Shown: positions 6,429 through 14,863 of the stretch, in pieces
Layout of the letters: each line of letters starts with the position of its first letter
Position numbering within the stretch: position 1 is the first letter of the stretch
Source of the DNA: an uncultured Coriobacteriaceae bacterium
GTDB lineage: Bacteria > Actinomycetota > Coriobacteriia > Coriobacteriales > Eggerthellaceae
Length of the DNA: 22,974 bases
Assembly (NCBI GenBank): GCA_937937585.1
Contig: CALDCB010000016.1
Coordinates: forward strand, 1 to 22,974
Direction: 5' to 3'
Notes under the pieces: model-generated
The model's database searches: none
The model's input: the letters and a program-made list of their open reading frames with translations, nothing else
What the model was told of the DNA's origin: nothing
Position numbers and translations under genes: made by a program

Positions 6429-7220
6429 ATGATTCATATCGTTGGCGCAGGCTCGGGCGCCGCCGACCTTATCACGCTGCGCGGGGCGCGCCTTCTGCGC
6501 GCGGCCGACGTGGTCGTTTGGGCGGGAAGCCTTGTGAACCCCGAGCTGCTCGCCGAGTGCAAGGAATCCTGCATCGTCTACGACAGCGCGCACATGACCT
6601 TGGAGGAAGTGCTCGACGTGATGTGCGCGGCAGATGCGCGGGGCGAGGAAGTGGTGCGCCTACACACGGGCGACCCGTGCCTGTACGGCGCCATCCAGGA
6701 GCAGATGGACGCGCTCGACGCGCGCGGCGTGGACTACGAGGTGGTGCCCGGCGTGTCGAGCTTTTGCGGTGCCGCGGCTGCGCTTCGCCAGGAATACACG
6801 CTGCCGGGAATCAGCCAGTCGGTCGTGATCACGCGGCTTTCCGGACGTACCCCCATGCCCGCGGGCGAGGGCATGCGCACCATGGCGGAAAGCGGCTCGA
6901 CTATGGTCATCTTCCTGAGCTCGGGTATGCTCGCCGAGCTTTCCGCCGAGCTTTTGGCCGCGGGCCGCAGCTCCGACGAGCCGGCGGCGCTCGTGTACAA
7001 GGCGACCTGGCCTGAGGAGCGCGTGGTGCGCTGCACAGTGGGCACGCTCGCCGATGCGGGCGCGCGAGAGGGCATCGACCGCACGGCGCTCGTGGTGGTG
7101 GGCCGCGTGCTCGGAGCTCGCGGCGGGCTTGCGCACGACGGCGCGCAAGCGGAGTCGTACGAGCGCAGCAAGCTTTACGACCCTTCGTTTGCCACGGGGT
7201 ATCGGAAGGCGAGTAGCTAG
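6429..7220 (+). CDS. cbiF: Cobalt-precorrin-4 C11-methyltransferase (CbiF/CobM)
   Basis: This 263-residue cytoplasmic methyltransferase transfers a methyl group from S-adenosylmethionine to C11 of the corrin precursor after ring contraction. It is a tetrapyrrole methylase with the N-terminal loop IVGAGSGAADLITLRGARLL (usual GAGPG with Ser for Pro), the substrate loop LHTGDPCLYGAIQEQ, and VVPGVSSFCGAAAALRQEYTLP followed by VVITRLSGRTPMP, a CbiF/CobM signature. Length is normal (about 250-265). I choose 6429 because GAAGGGAAGG lies just upstream; the longer frame to 6285 crosses the regulatory region. First gene of the biosynthetic operon; cbiD begins 1 nt after its stop. Confidence 0.95.
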   Translation: MIHIVGAGSGAADLITLRGARLLRAADVVVWAGSLVNPELLAECKESCIVYDSAHMTLEEVLDVMCAADARGEEVVRLHTGDPCLYGAIQEQMDALDARGVDYEVVPGVSSFCGAAAALRQEYTLPGISQSVVITRLSGRTPMPAGEGMRTMAESGSTMVIFLSSGMLAELSAELLAAGRSSDEPAALVYKATWPEERVVRCTVGTLADAGAREGIDRTALVVVGRVLGARGGLAHDGAQAESYERSKLYDPSFATGYRKASS

Positions 7221-7221
7221 C

Positions 7222-8406
7222 GTGGCCTTCGAGCACTACATATATACCGGGACGACCCGCCTGCGCTGCGGCTACACCACGGGGAGCTGCGCCGCGCTCG
7301 CGGCGAAGGCGGCCTGCGAGATGCTCTTGTCACGAAAGCCCGTCGGCCGCGTGTCGATCGTCACCCCCGGCGGGCTGCCCGTCGAGACGGATGTGGTCGA
7401 CGCATGCATCGGCGAGGGGTGCGCCCAGTGCGCCGTGCGAAAGGACGCAGGCGACGATGCCGATGTGACCGACGGCGTGCTCGTGTACGCGCGCGTGGAA
7501 CATGCGGGGTCGGGCACGGGTGCTGCGCGCAGCAAGGATGTGCCCGCGCACGAATCGGAAGTTTCCGTCGATGGCGGCGTGGGCGTGGGGCGCGTGACGT
7601 TGCCCGGGCTCGAGCAGCCGGTGGGGGCGGCCGCCATCAACGCGACGCCGCGCGCGATGATTACTTCGGCGGTGCGTGAGGTGTGCGCCGTGCACGGCTT
7701 TTCTGGAAACATTGCTGTGACGATTTCGGTACCCGAGGGTGTTGCCCTTGCCGAAAAGACCTTCAACCCGCACCTGGGGATAGAGGACGGCATCTCCATC
7801 CTGGGAACGACGGGCATCGTCGAGCCGCGCAGCCTCGCTGCCTTGCGCGACAGCATCGAGCTCGAGATCCGGCAGCATGCGGCTATGGGGCGGCGCGGAG
7901 TCGTGCTCACGCCCGGCAACTACGGCGCGCAGTTCATCTCGGGGCATTTCCACCTAAACGGTGCGCCGGTGGTCTTCATCTCCAACTTTGTGGGCGATGC
8001 GATTGATTGCTGCGTTCGCGAGGGATTTACCAATGTCCTTCTTGTGGGACACATCGGCAAGCTGGTGAAGGTCGCGGGCGGCATCATGGACACCCATTCG
8101 CGTACCGCCGACTGCCGCGCGGAGATTCTGGCCGCCCACGCGGCCTTGGCCGGCGCGGGCGCGAAGACCGTGTGCGAGATCATGTCGTCGGTCACGACCA
8201 CGGCGGCGCTCGAGGTAATCGAGGCCGCCGGCGTGGGGGACGCTGCGCGCGCCTCGCTCGCTGCGGCAATCGAGGACAGGTTGCGCCGCCGCGCGGCGGG
8301 CGCATGCGACATCGCCGCGGTCGTGTTCGACGCCGAGCGCCGCGAGCTTTTCCGCACGTCGGGCGCCGATGCGGTTATCGGGGAATTGGGGGCGACGTAT
8401 GAGTAA
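7222..8406 (+). CDS. cbiD: Cobalt-precorrin-5B C1-methyltransferase (CbiD)
   Basis: This 394-residue enzyme methylates C1 during anaerobic corrin synthesis. Family marks are RCGYTTGSCAALAAKAA near the N-terminus (15-31), GIVEPRSLAALRDSIELEI in the middle, then GNYGAQFISGHF, ISNFVGDAIDCCVREGFTNV and LVGHIGKLVKVAGGIMDTHSR. These are the strongest conserved blocks of CbiD. Length is slightly above the usual 360-385. The start is taken as GTG at 7222, with GGAAGG upstream at a somewhat long distance; earlier codons in the frame overlap cbiF and do not look like CbiD. Its stop overlaps the start of the cbiL remnant by 8 nt. Confidence 0.95.
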   Translation: MAFEHYIYTGTTRLRCGYTTGSCAALAAKAACEMLLSRKPVGRVSIVTPGGLPVETDVVDACIGEGCAQCAVRKDAGDDADVTDGVLVYARVEHAGSGTGAARSKDVPAHESEVSVDGGVGVGRVTLPGLEQPVGAAAINATPRAMITSAVREVCAVHGFSGNIAVTISVPEGVALAEKTFNPHLGIEDGISILGTTGIVEPRSLAALRDSIELEIRQHAAMGRRGVVLTPGNYGAQFISGHFHLNGAPVVFISNFVGDAIDCCVREGFTNVLLVGHIGKLVKVAGGIMDTHSRTADCRAEILAAHAALAGAGAKTVCEIMSSVTTTAALEVIEAAGVGDAARASLAAAIEDRLRRRAAGACDIAAVVFDAERRELFRTSGADAVIGELGATYE

Positions 8407-8632
8407 AGGCGTGCTGTACGGGGTGCGCCGCGCAATCGGCTGGCCTGGGACGAAGGTGGTCATGAAGGCGCGCCGCTCGCTTGCGGACACGAAGCGCATC
8501 CTTCGCGAGGAGGGCGCCTTCGACGGTGCCGAGCTCGTAGAGGACTGTGGGCTTCCGGGCGAGCACGTGTACCGCTCGCTCGACGATGTGCCCGATCGGG
8601 GCAGCTACTTCTCGACGATGGTGGTGCGCTAG
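8399..8632 (+). pseudogene. cbiL: Internally deleted cobalt-precorrin-2 C20-methyltransferase (CbiL remnant)
   Basis: The frame encodes only 77 residues where CbiL/CobI normally has about 220-250. The first residues MSKGVLYGV match the usual CbiL start (KGxLYGVGVGPGDPELxT), but the SAM-binding loop that should follow is gone. From about residue 18 the sequence TKVVMKARRSLADTKRILRE, then LVEDCGLPGEHVYRSLDD and SYFSTMVVR, matches the CbiL C-terminus (VVLMKV..., ...C-x-M..., ...YFS-x-V-hydrophobic). About 140-160 middle residues, including both SAM and substrate loops, are missing while frame, start and coupling to both neighbours are intact. It cannot carry out C20 methylation alone. A functional small protein made from the remnant is possible but I see no support for it. 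Confidence 0.85.
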
Positions 8633-9742
8633 ATGAGGGTTTCCTGCATAGCGTTCACTCAGAGGGGGTATGCGTTCGCGGAGCGCATCGCACGCGCGCT
8701 TTCCGATTGCGCGCAGACAGGTGAAGATGACCCTGGCTGGGACGTTTCCGTTTCGCGTGGGTTCGGCGAGGGGAAGACCGACCTGCGCGCATGGACGGCG
8801 CTCGCGTGGAAAGCATCGGACGCGCTTCTGTTCGTGGGCGCGGCGGGCATCGCCGTGCGGGCGATCGCGCCGCATGTCGCCTCGAAGACAAACGATCCCG
8901 CGGTTGTGGTGATCGACGAGGCGGGGCGCTTTGCCGTCCCGCTTTTGTCGGGGCATTTGGGCGGTGCGAACGAGCTTGCGCAAACTGTGGCACGCGCGGC
9001 AGGGGCCATCCCCGTCATCACCACGGCGACCGACGTCCGCGGCGTGTGGGCGGTGGATACGTGGGCGCGCTGTGCGGGGCTCGCCGTTTCGAATCCCGAG
9101 GCCATCAAGCGAGTGTCGGCGCGGCTGCTTTCGGGCGGGCGCGTGGCGCTCTATTCCGACATGCCGATTTCGGGACAGCCGCCTGAGGAGGTTGACATTG
9201 CGTCCGACCGCGCTCGGGCCGATATCGTCGTGTCGCCGTTTGCTGGCGCGAATGCAGGTGCGTCCGTTCGCGCGGCGGAGACAACGGGCAAGGTCGTGCC
9301 CGCCGGTGAGACGGGGAAGCCTGCGCCCGAGCCGCTTTGCCTTGTCGTGCCCTGCATCGTTGCGGGCATAGGGTGCCGTCGCGGTGCGTGCGCCGAAGCG
9401 ATCGAGGAGGCGTTTCTTCTCGCGTGCGGGCAGGCGGGTATCTCGCCTTCGGCCGTGCGCGAGGCGGCGACGATCGACGTGAAAGCGCACGAGGAGGGTT
9501 TGCTCGCCTTCTGCCGCGCGCGCAATATCCCGCTTGCGACGTATTCCGCAGAGGAGCTGTCGCAGGTCGAAGGCAGCGTTTCGCCATCTGATTTCGTGCG
9601 CGCGACGGTGGGGGTCGACAACGTGTGCGAGCGCGCGGCGCTCGCGGACGGGGGTAAACTTATCTTCCCGAAGCTCGCTCACGGCGGCGTGACCGTCGCG
9701 TTTTCCAAGGTAACTATCGGACTTTCGTTTAAGGAGCGGTGA
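8633..9742 (+). CDS. cbiG: Cobalt-precorrin-5A hydrolase (CbiG)
   Basis: This 369-residue protein opens the delta-lactone ring of cobalt-precorrin-5A and releases acetaldehyde. The N-terminal CbiG domain shows LLFVGAAGIAVRAIAPHVASK, then VVVIDEAGRFAVPLLSGHLG and GGANELAQTVARAAGAIPVIT, all strongly typical. The C-terminal CbiG/CobE domain shows VAGIGCRRGACAEAIEEAF (the G-I-G-C-R-x-G motif), then DVKAHEEGLLAFCRARNIPL and VCERAALA. Length is normal. The ATG follows directly on the stop of the cbiL remnant, and the stop TGA overlaps the cbiH ATG by 1 nt. Confidence 0.95.
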   Translation: MRVSCIAFTQRGYAFAERIARALSDCAQTGEDDPGWDVSVSRGFGEGKTDLRAWTALAWKASDALLFVGAAGIAVRAIAPHVASKTNDPAVVVIDEAGRFAVPLLSGHLGGANELAQTVARAAGAIPVITTATDVRGVWAVDTWARCAGLAVSNPEAIKRVSARLLSGGRVALYSDMPISGQPPEEVDIASDRARADIVVSPFAGANAGASVRAAETTGKVVPAGETGKPAPEPLCLVVPCIVAGIGCRRGACAEAIEEAFLLACGQAGISPSAVREAATIDVKAHEEGLLAFCRARNIPLATYSAEELSQVEGSVSPSDFVRATVGVDNVCERAALADGGKLIFPKLAHGGVTVAFSKVTIGLSFKER

Positions 9743-10485
9743 TGGGAAAGCTCTTCGTGGTGGGGATCGGCCCGGGCGGCCCCGACGGCATGACGATTGC
9801 GGCTCGGCACGCGCTCGAGGCGGCCGACATCGTTGTGGGGTACACGAAGTACGTGGAGCTCGCGCTCGCCGCCGTGCCCGACGCGGCGCATCTCGCGACG
9901 CCGATGATGCACGAGGTCGAACGGTGCCGCCTGGCGCTTTCGCGCGCGCAGAGCGGAGAAGCCGTGGCGCTCGTGTGCAGCGGTGACGCGGGCGTGTACG
10001 GCATGGCGAGCCCCGTGCTGGAGCTTGCGGAGGACTACCCCGATGTAGACGTGGAAGTTATCGCCGGGGCCACCGCGGCTCAGAGCGGGTCGGCGGTGCT
10101 CGGCGCCCCGCTTGCCCACGACTTCGCGGTCGTGTCGCTCTCCGACTTGCTCACGCCGTGGGAGGTCATCGAGCGCAGGCTCGCCGCCGTGGCGAGCGCC
10201 GACTTCTGCATCTGTTTGTACAACCCGCGCAGCAGAAAGCGCGTCGACAGGCTCTCGCGCGCGGCGAAGATTATGCTCGAATGGAAGGCCCCCGACACGC
10301 TCTGCGGCTGGGTACGCAACATCGGGCGCGAGGGGCAGCAGTCGGGCATGTGCATGCTCTCCGAGCTGGGGGAGTTCGACGCCGACATGTTCACCACCGT
10401 GTTCGTCGGCAACGCGGACACGAAGCGCGTAGGCGGACGTATCGTCACGCCGCGCGGGTATCGGGAGATTCCATGCGAAAGGTAA
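9742..10485 (+). CDS. cbiH: Cobalt-precorrin-3 / precorrin-3B C17-methyltransferase (CbiH/CobJ)
   Basis: This 247-residue tetrapyrrole methylase adds the C17 methyl group and, in the anaerobic route, drives ring contraction. The SAM loop is VVGIGPGGPDGMTIAA at the N-terminus; then VCSGDAGVYGMASPVLEL, VIAGATAAQSGSAVLGAPLAHDF, SLSDLLTPWEVIERR and FCICLYNPRS are CbiH/CobJ signatures. An overlapping GTG sits at 9739, but AAGGAG at 9731-9736 is 5 nt from the ATG at 9742 and only 2 nt from the GTG, so the ATG is preferred. It overlaps the downstream cbiET by 13 nt. Confidence 0.95.
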   Translation: MGKLFVVGIGPGGPDGMTIAARHALEAADIVVGYTKYVELALAAVPDAAHLATPMMHEVERCRLALSRAQSGEAVALVCSGDAGVYGMASPVLELAEDYPDVDVEVIAGATAAQSGSAVLGAPLAHDFAVVSLSDLLTPWEVIERRLAAVASADFCICLYNPRSRKRVDRLSRAAKIMLEWKAPDTLCGWVRNIGREGQQSGMCMLSELGEFDADMFTTVFVGNADTKRVGGRIVTPRGYREIPCER

Positions 10486-11804
10486 CGATCATCGGGGCGG
10501 GGCCCGGAAACCCCGACTTGCTCTCGCGCGCGGCGCTCGACGCGATCGACATCGCCGACGTGGTCATCGGCGCTCATCGCGCGCTTGCCGGCATCGACGT
10601 GCCGCCACACGTGGTGAGATGCGAGCTCGTGAAGACGGCGGACATCGTCGCCGCTCTCACCGATGCGGCGTCGTGGCGGCGCGCCGTGGTCGTGATGACG
10701 GGCGATGTGGGGCTGTTCAGCGGCGCGCGCCGCCTGGTGGAGGCGCTCTCCGGCGACGCGCAGGTGGACGTGCGCGTCGTTCCCGGCATAAGCTCAGCGT
10801 CGTATCTCGCCGCGCGCCTTGCGCGTCCATGGCAGGATTGGCGCTTCGCGAGCGCTCACGGCGTGGCGTGCGACATCGTGGTCGAGGCCGAGCGCTCAGG
10901 CGAGCTCTTTCTCGTCACGTCAGGCGGGGAAGACCCCTCGCGGCTTTCGGGCGAGCTTGTGCAGGCGGGCTTCGGGGACGCGCGCGTGACGGTGGCCGAG
11001 CGCCTGTCGTACCCCGACGAGCGCATCACCTGTGCGACCGCAAGTGAAATCGCAGGTCAGACGTTCGACGACTTGAACGTGATGCTTATCGAGTTCGCAG
11101 GCGGCGCCGGGTCGCCCGCTGGCTCTAACGCAGCCTCCGAGGCGCCCGCGGCGGCTTCTTCCGCGGCGGACTCTGCGGGCGCATCCCGCGCCGCGAGCCC
11201 CCGCTGGCCGTACGCTTCCTCGGGCATTCCCGACGAGCTCTTCATCCGCGGCGACGTTCCCATGACCAAGCAGGAGGTGCGCGCCGTCGCGCTCGCGAAG
11301 CTGCGCCTTACCGCTACCGACACCGTGTGGGACGTCGGAGCCGGCACGGGGAGCGTGTCGATCGAGGCGGCGCTCGTCGCGCGAGCGGGGTCGGTATGGG
11401 CGGTCGAGCGCAACGCGGCCGGCGTGCGGCTCATCCGAGAGAACGCGGATGCATTCGGGTGCGGCAACGTGCATGCGGTCCCCGGTGTCGCCCCCGAAGC
11501 GCTCGCGAAACTGCCCGTCCCCGACGCCGTGTTCGTCGGCGGGAGCGCGGGCGAGCTTCCCTCTATCGTGGAGGCGGCGCTCGAGAAGAACTCGCAGGTT
11601 CGCTTGTGCGTGCCATGCGTCACCGTTGAGACGCTCACCGAGGCGTGCGCGCTCCTCTCGGGTTCGCGCTTTAATGGGTTCGAGGCGTGCCAGGTGTCGG
11701 CCGCCCGCGCCGAGGCTGTAGGCTCGCACCATCTTATGAAGGCGCAAAACCCCGTGTTCCTCGTCAGCGCGCGTGGTGCAGGTGGGGAAGGCGGCGCCCG
11801 GTGA
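10473..11804 (+). CDS. cbiET: Fused cobalt-precorrin-7 C5- / cobalt-precorrin-6B C15-methyltransferase (CbiE-CbiT, CobL-like)
   Basis: This 443-residue protein joins two methyltransferases. Residues 1 to about 210 are CbiE: IIGAGPGNPDLLSRAA, VVVMTGDVGLFSGARRL, VVPGISSASYLAARL with PWQDWRFASAHG. Residues about 245-443 are CbiT: DELFIRGDVPMTKQEVRAVA, DTVWDVGAGTGSVSIEAAL (class I SAM-binding motif), and AVFVGGSAGELPSIVEAAL; CbiT also decarboxylates the C12 acetate. The two are joined by a 35-residue Ala/Ser-rich linker with no other features (about 210-245). The start ATG lies inside cbiH (13-nt overlap). The stop overlaps the cbiA GTG by 4 nt (GTGA). Fusions of this type are known as CobL/CbiET. 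Confidence 0.95.
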   Translation: MRKVTIIGAGPGNPDLLSRAALDAIDIADVVIGAHRALAGIDVPPHVVRCELVKTADIVAALTDAASWRRAVVVMTGDVGLFSGARRLVEALSGDAQVDVRVVPGISSASYLAARLARPWQDWRFASAHGVACDIVVEAERSGELFLVTSGGEDPSRLSGELVQAGFGDARVTVAERLSYPDERITCATASEIAGQTFDDLNVMLIEFAGGAGSPAGSNAASEAPAAASSAADSAGASRAASPRWPYASSGIPDELFIRGDVPMTKQEVRAVALAKLRLTATDTVWDVGAGTGSVSIEAALVARAGSVWAVERNAAGVRLIRENADAFGCGNVHAVPGVAPEALAKLPVPDAVFVGGSAGELPSIVEAALEKNSQVRLCVPCVTVETLTEACALLSGSRFNGFEACQVSAARAEAVGSHHLMKAQNPVFLVSARGAGGEGGAR

Positions 11805-13183
11805 GCACGTCCATCCCGCGCTTCATGGTCGCTGCGCCCTCGAGCGGGAGCGGCAAGACGGTCGTAACGTGCGCGCTCCTGCGCGCGCTCGCGCGCCGCG
11901 GCATTGCATGCGCGGCCTTCAAATGCGGCCCCGACTACATTGACCCGCTCTTTCATCGCCGCGTCGTGGGTGCGCGCTCGGGCAATTTAGACGGCTTCTT
12001 CACCGACGCCCCGACGCTGCGCGCCCTGCTCGCACGCGGCACCGCGGGCGCGGATGTCGCGGTGCTCGAGGGGGTCATGGGCTTCTATGACGGCATGGCA
12101 CCCGGCGTGGCCGACGCGAGCAGCTATCAGGTTGCGCGCGACACGGAAACGCCGGTCGTTTTAGTGGTGAACGGGCGCGGGGCGTCTTTATCGCTCGCCG
12201 CCGTAATCCGCGGCATCGCCGAGTTCCTGCCTTGTGCGAACGTGCGCGGCGTCGTGCTGAACAAGACGAGCGCCGCTGCCTGCGCCTACGCGGCGCCTGC
12301 GATCGAGAAGCACACGGGCGTCGCGGTTTTGGGGAATATCCCCGCCGACGAGGCGTTCTCGCTCGAAAGCCGGCATCTGGGGCTTGTGACCGCCGACGAG
12401 GTCGAGCAGCTCTCCGCGCGCATCGACAAGATGGCCGAGCTGGTGGAAAAGAGCGTCGACGTCGACCGCTTGCTCGAAATAGCGGCGACGGCACCCGATA
12501 TCCGCGAGGAACCTTACCGGTTGGAGCCGATCGCGGGAGCGCGGCCCATCGTCGCCGTTGCGCGTGACGAGGCGTTCTCGTTCTACTACGAGGAGAACCT
12601 GCGCGCGCTCGAGGATCTGGGTTGCGAGCTGGCCTTTTTCAGCCCCCTGTGTGATAGCGAGTTGCCCCGGGGGACAAGCGCCCTCTATCTGGGGGGCGGC
12701 TACCCGGAGCTCCATGCGCGGCAGCTCTCCGAGAACGCGCCGATGCGCGAGGCGGTGCGGCGCGCGGTGGAATCCGGCATGCCGACGGTCGCCGAATGCG
12801 GTGGGTTTCTGTACCTGCAGCGCGAAATCGCCGATAGCGAGGGGCGGCGCTGGCCTGTTGCGGGCGCCCTCAAGGGCGCAAGCGAGAAAGGGGGAAGGCT
12901 GTCCCATTTCGGGTACGTGGAGCTTACTTCCCAACGCGACGGGCTCTACGGGCCGCGCGGCACACGCATCCGCGCGCACGAGTTCCACTACTGGCAGTCC
13001 AACTGCCCGGGCGGCGACTTTTGGGCGCAGAAGCCCCGGCGCGACAAGGGCTGGCCGTGCATGACGACCACCCCGTCCCTGGTGGCGGGCTTCCCGCATG
13101 TGTACTATCCTGCGAACCCCGACGTTGCGCGCGCGTTCGCGTCTGCCGCAGCGTCGTTCGCAGAGAGGAGACGGCATGGCTGA
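11801..13183 (+). CDS. cbiA: Cobyrinate a,c-diamide synthase (CbiA)
   Basis: This 460-residue glutamine- and ATP-dependent amidotransferase converts the a- and c-acetate side chains of cobyrinate to amides. The N-terminal ATP-binding domain has PSSGSGKT (13-20), FKCGPDYIDPLFH and EGVMGFYDGM. The C-terminal glutaminase domain has LYLGGGYPELHA and the nucleophile Cys333 in VAECGGFLYL, and ends with FHYWQSN and GFPHVYYPANP. Length and order are typical. The start is the GTG at 11801, overlapping the cbiET stop. An ATG in FMVAAP (11825) is a less likely alternative. The stop overlaps the cobT start by 8 nt. Confidence 0.96.
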   Translation: MSTSIPRFMVAAPSSGSGKTVVTCALLRALARRGIACAAFKCGPDYIDPLFHRRVVGARSGNLDGFFTDAPTLRALLARGTAGADVAVLEGVMGFYDGMAPGVADASSYQVARDTETPVVLVVNGRGASLSLAAVIRGIAEFLPCANVRGVVLNKTSAAACAYAAPAIEKHTGVAVLGNIPADEAFSLESRHLGLVTADEVEQLSARIDKMAELVEKSVDVDRLLEIAATAPDIREEPYRLEPIAGARPIVAVARDEAFSFYYEENLRALEDLGCELAFFSPLCDSELPRGTSALYLGGGYPELHARQLSENAPMREAVRRAVESGMPTVAECGGFLYLQREIADSEGRRWPVAGALKGASEKGGRLSHFGYVELTSQRDGLYGPRGTRIRAHEFHYWQSNCPGGDFWAQKPRRDKGWPCMTTTPSLVAGFPHVYYPANPDVARAFASAAASFAERRRHG

Positions 13184-14318
13184 AGCAACCGAAACCGCGC
13201 TTGCCTGCATCCGCGAGGAAGTCGAGCGCGCGTTCTCGTCGGCGCCGGGCGCCGTGCTCGAAGCCGCGCTTTCCCGGATCGCGCCCGCAGACGAGTGCGC
13301 CCGTGCCGCCGCGTACGCCGCGTGGGACTCCATCGCGCACCCCTTGGGGGGATTGGGCGACTTTGAAGACGCCGTCGCGTGTATCGCCGCAGCTCAGGGG
13401 AGCGCCGAGGTGGCCGAGTTTCCCCGTGCGCTCGCGGTATTCTTCTCCGACAACGGGGTCGTTGCCGAAGGCGTGTCGCAAAGCGGGCAAGATGTGACGC
13501 GAGCCGTCGCGCGCAACATGTGCGAGGGGGCCGCGAGCGCCTGCCGCATGGCGGCGTTCGCGGGTGCCGAGGTCGTGCCCGTCGACGTGGGTATGGCCCG
13601 GGGCATAGAAGACGCGCGCATGGTGCGCGCGAACGTGCGGCGGGGGAGCGGCAACATCGCTCACGGCTCCGCTATGTCTCGCGATGGGGCCGTGCGCGCG
13701 ATCGAGGTCGGAATCGCCGTCGCGTGCGGGCTTGCCCGCGCCGGCGTGCGCCTTCTCGCCGCGGGCGAGATGGGCATCGGCAACACGACCACCTCGGCGG
13801 CGGTGGCCGCAGTGCTCATCCGGGCGGACGCGCGGAGCCTTGTCGGGCGCGGCGCGGGGCTCTCGGACGCCTCGCTCGCGCGCAAGCGCGACGTGGTCGA
13901 GCGCGCTATCGACGCGAACTCGCCCGATCCCGCCGACCCGATCGACGTGCTCTCGAAGGTGGGCGGCTTCGACATCGCTGCGATGTGCGGCTTCTACCTG
14001 GGGGCCGCGGTCTCGAAGGCGCCGGCGCTCCTCGACGGGGTCATATCCTGCACGGCGGCCCTGTGCGCGGCGCGCCTGTGCCCCAACGCCTTGGGCTACC
14101 TCGTGGGCACCCACGCATCAAGCGAACCCGCAAGCCGGGAGCTCCTTCGCGAGCTCGGCATAAAGGCGCCCCTCGACGCAGGCATGCACTTGGGCGAGGG
14201 CGCGGGCGCCATGGCGTATCTCCCCCTTCTGGATTCGGCGCTGCGCGTGTACCGGGATGGGAAGACGTTCACGGCGACTGGCATGGCTGCTTACGAGCAT
14301 TTCGAGGCCGGGAAATGA
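13176..14318 (+). CDS. cobT: Nicotinate-nucleotide--dimethylbenzimidazole phosphoribosyltransferase (CobT)
   Basis: This 380-residue enzyme activates the lower-ligand base to its alpha-ribotide. It shows FPRALAVFFSDNGVVAEGVSQ, VPVDVGM, GEMGIGNTTTSAAV (198-210) and the catalytic Glu341 in HLGEGAGAM (Glu317 in Salmonella CobT). It is 20-30 residues longer than usual, mostly at the N-terminus. AGGAG sits 5 nt before the ATG. The stop overlaps the cobU ATG (ATGA). No gene for making dimethylbenzimidazole lies in the window, so the base is scavenged or made elsewhere; which base is used cannot be read from this sequence. Confidence 0.96.
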   Translation: MAEATETALACIREEVERAFSSAPGAVLEAALSRIAPADECARAAAYAAWDSIAHPLGGLGDFEDAVACIAAAQGSAEVAEFPRALAVFFSDNGVVAEGVSQSGQDVTRAVARNMCEGAASACRMAAFAGAEVVPVDVGMARGIEDARMVRANVRRGSGNIAHGSAMSRDGAVRAIEVGIAVACGLARAGVRLLAAGEMGIGNTTTSAAVAAVLIRADARSLVGRGAGLSDASLARKRDVVERAIDANSPDPADPIDVLSKVGGFDIAAMCGFYLGAAVSKAPALLDGVISCTAALCAARLCPNALGYLVGTHASSEPASRELLRELGIKAPLDAGMHLGEGAGAMAYLPLLDSALRVYRDGKTFTATGMAAYEHFEAGK

Positions 14319-14863
14319 CGGTGACGCTCGTCATCGGCGCCGCCGCGAGCGGCAAGAGCGCCTACGCCGAGTCCCTGTGCCTCGGGCACGACGGCCCTCG
14401 CGTGTACCTGGCAACGATGGAGCCCTTCGGGGAAGATGGCGCCCGCCGCATCGCGCGCCATCGGGCGCTGCGCGAAGGCAAAGGGTTTTCCACCCTCGAG
14501 TGCTCGCGTGACGTGGGCGCCGCAGCGCCCGGGCTTCCGCGCGGCTGCACACTTCTTTTGGAGGACGTGGGCAACCTGGTTGCGAACGAGCTCTTCGCGG
14601 AAGGCGGCTTGTCCCCGCGTGACCCCGACGCTGCGGCGCGCGAGGTACTCGGAGGCATCGAACGGCTCGCTCAGGCCGCTGCGTATACGGTGGTGGTCAC
14701 CGTCGACGTGTTCGCCGATGGGATGCGCTACGATGAAGGGACCGAGGCATGGAGGCGCGCGCTCGCGCGCGTGAACGCGGGCGTGGCGGCGCTGGCCGAC
14801 CATGCAGTCGAAGTGGTATGCGGGATTCCCGTGTGGATGAAAGGCGAAGGACCTACAAGGTGA
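14315..14863 (+). CDS. cobU: Adenosylcobinamide kinase / adenosylcobinamide-phosphate guanylyltransferase (CobU)
   Basis: The product has 182 residues, the normal CobU length. It phosphorylates adenosylcobinamide and then transfers GMP to give adenosylcobinamide-GDP. Walker A is GAAASGKS (8-15), the guanylylated His49 is in RIARHRALR, LLLEDVGNLVANELF matches the CobU middle block, and VVVTVDVFADGM and AVEVVCGIPVWMKG match the end of the family. It lies in a 4-nt overlap with cobT upstream and cobS downstream. This is the functional copy; a degenerate CobU-like domain is fused to CobC two genes downstream. Confidence 0.93.
   Translation: MTVTLVIGAAASGKSAYAESLCLGHDGPRVYLATMEPFGEDGARRIARHRALREGKGFSTLECSRDVGAAAPGLPRGCTLLLEDVGNLVANELFAEGGLSPRDPDAAAREVLGGIERLAQAAAYTVVVTVDVFADGMRYDEGTEAWRRALARVNAGVAALADHAVEVVCGIPVWMKGEGPTR

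Noticed and set aside
7054..7221. N-terminal extension of CbiD in the same frame
   Set aside because: The residues are Arg/Ser/Ala-rich, overlap cbiF and do not resemble the CbiD N-terminus, which starts near FEHYIYTGTTRLRCGYTTG.
8375..9682. 435-codon open frame on the minus strand opposite cbiG
   Set aside because: Arg/His-rich composition typical of antisense frames in G+C-rich DNA, no recognisable domain, and fully opposite the well-supported cbiG gene.
12924..14114. 396-codon minus-strand frame opposite cbiA and cobT
   Set aside because: Same shadow pattern (Arg, His, Ala-rich, no motifs); both plus-strand genes are certain.
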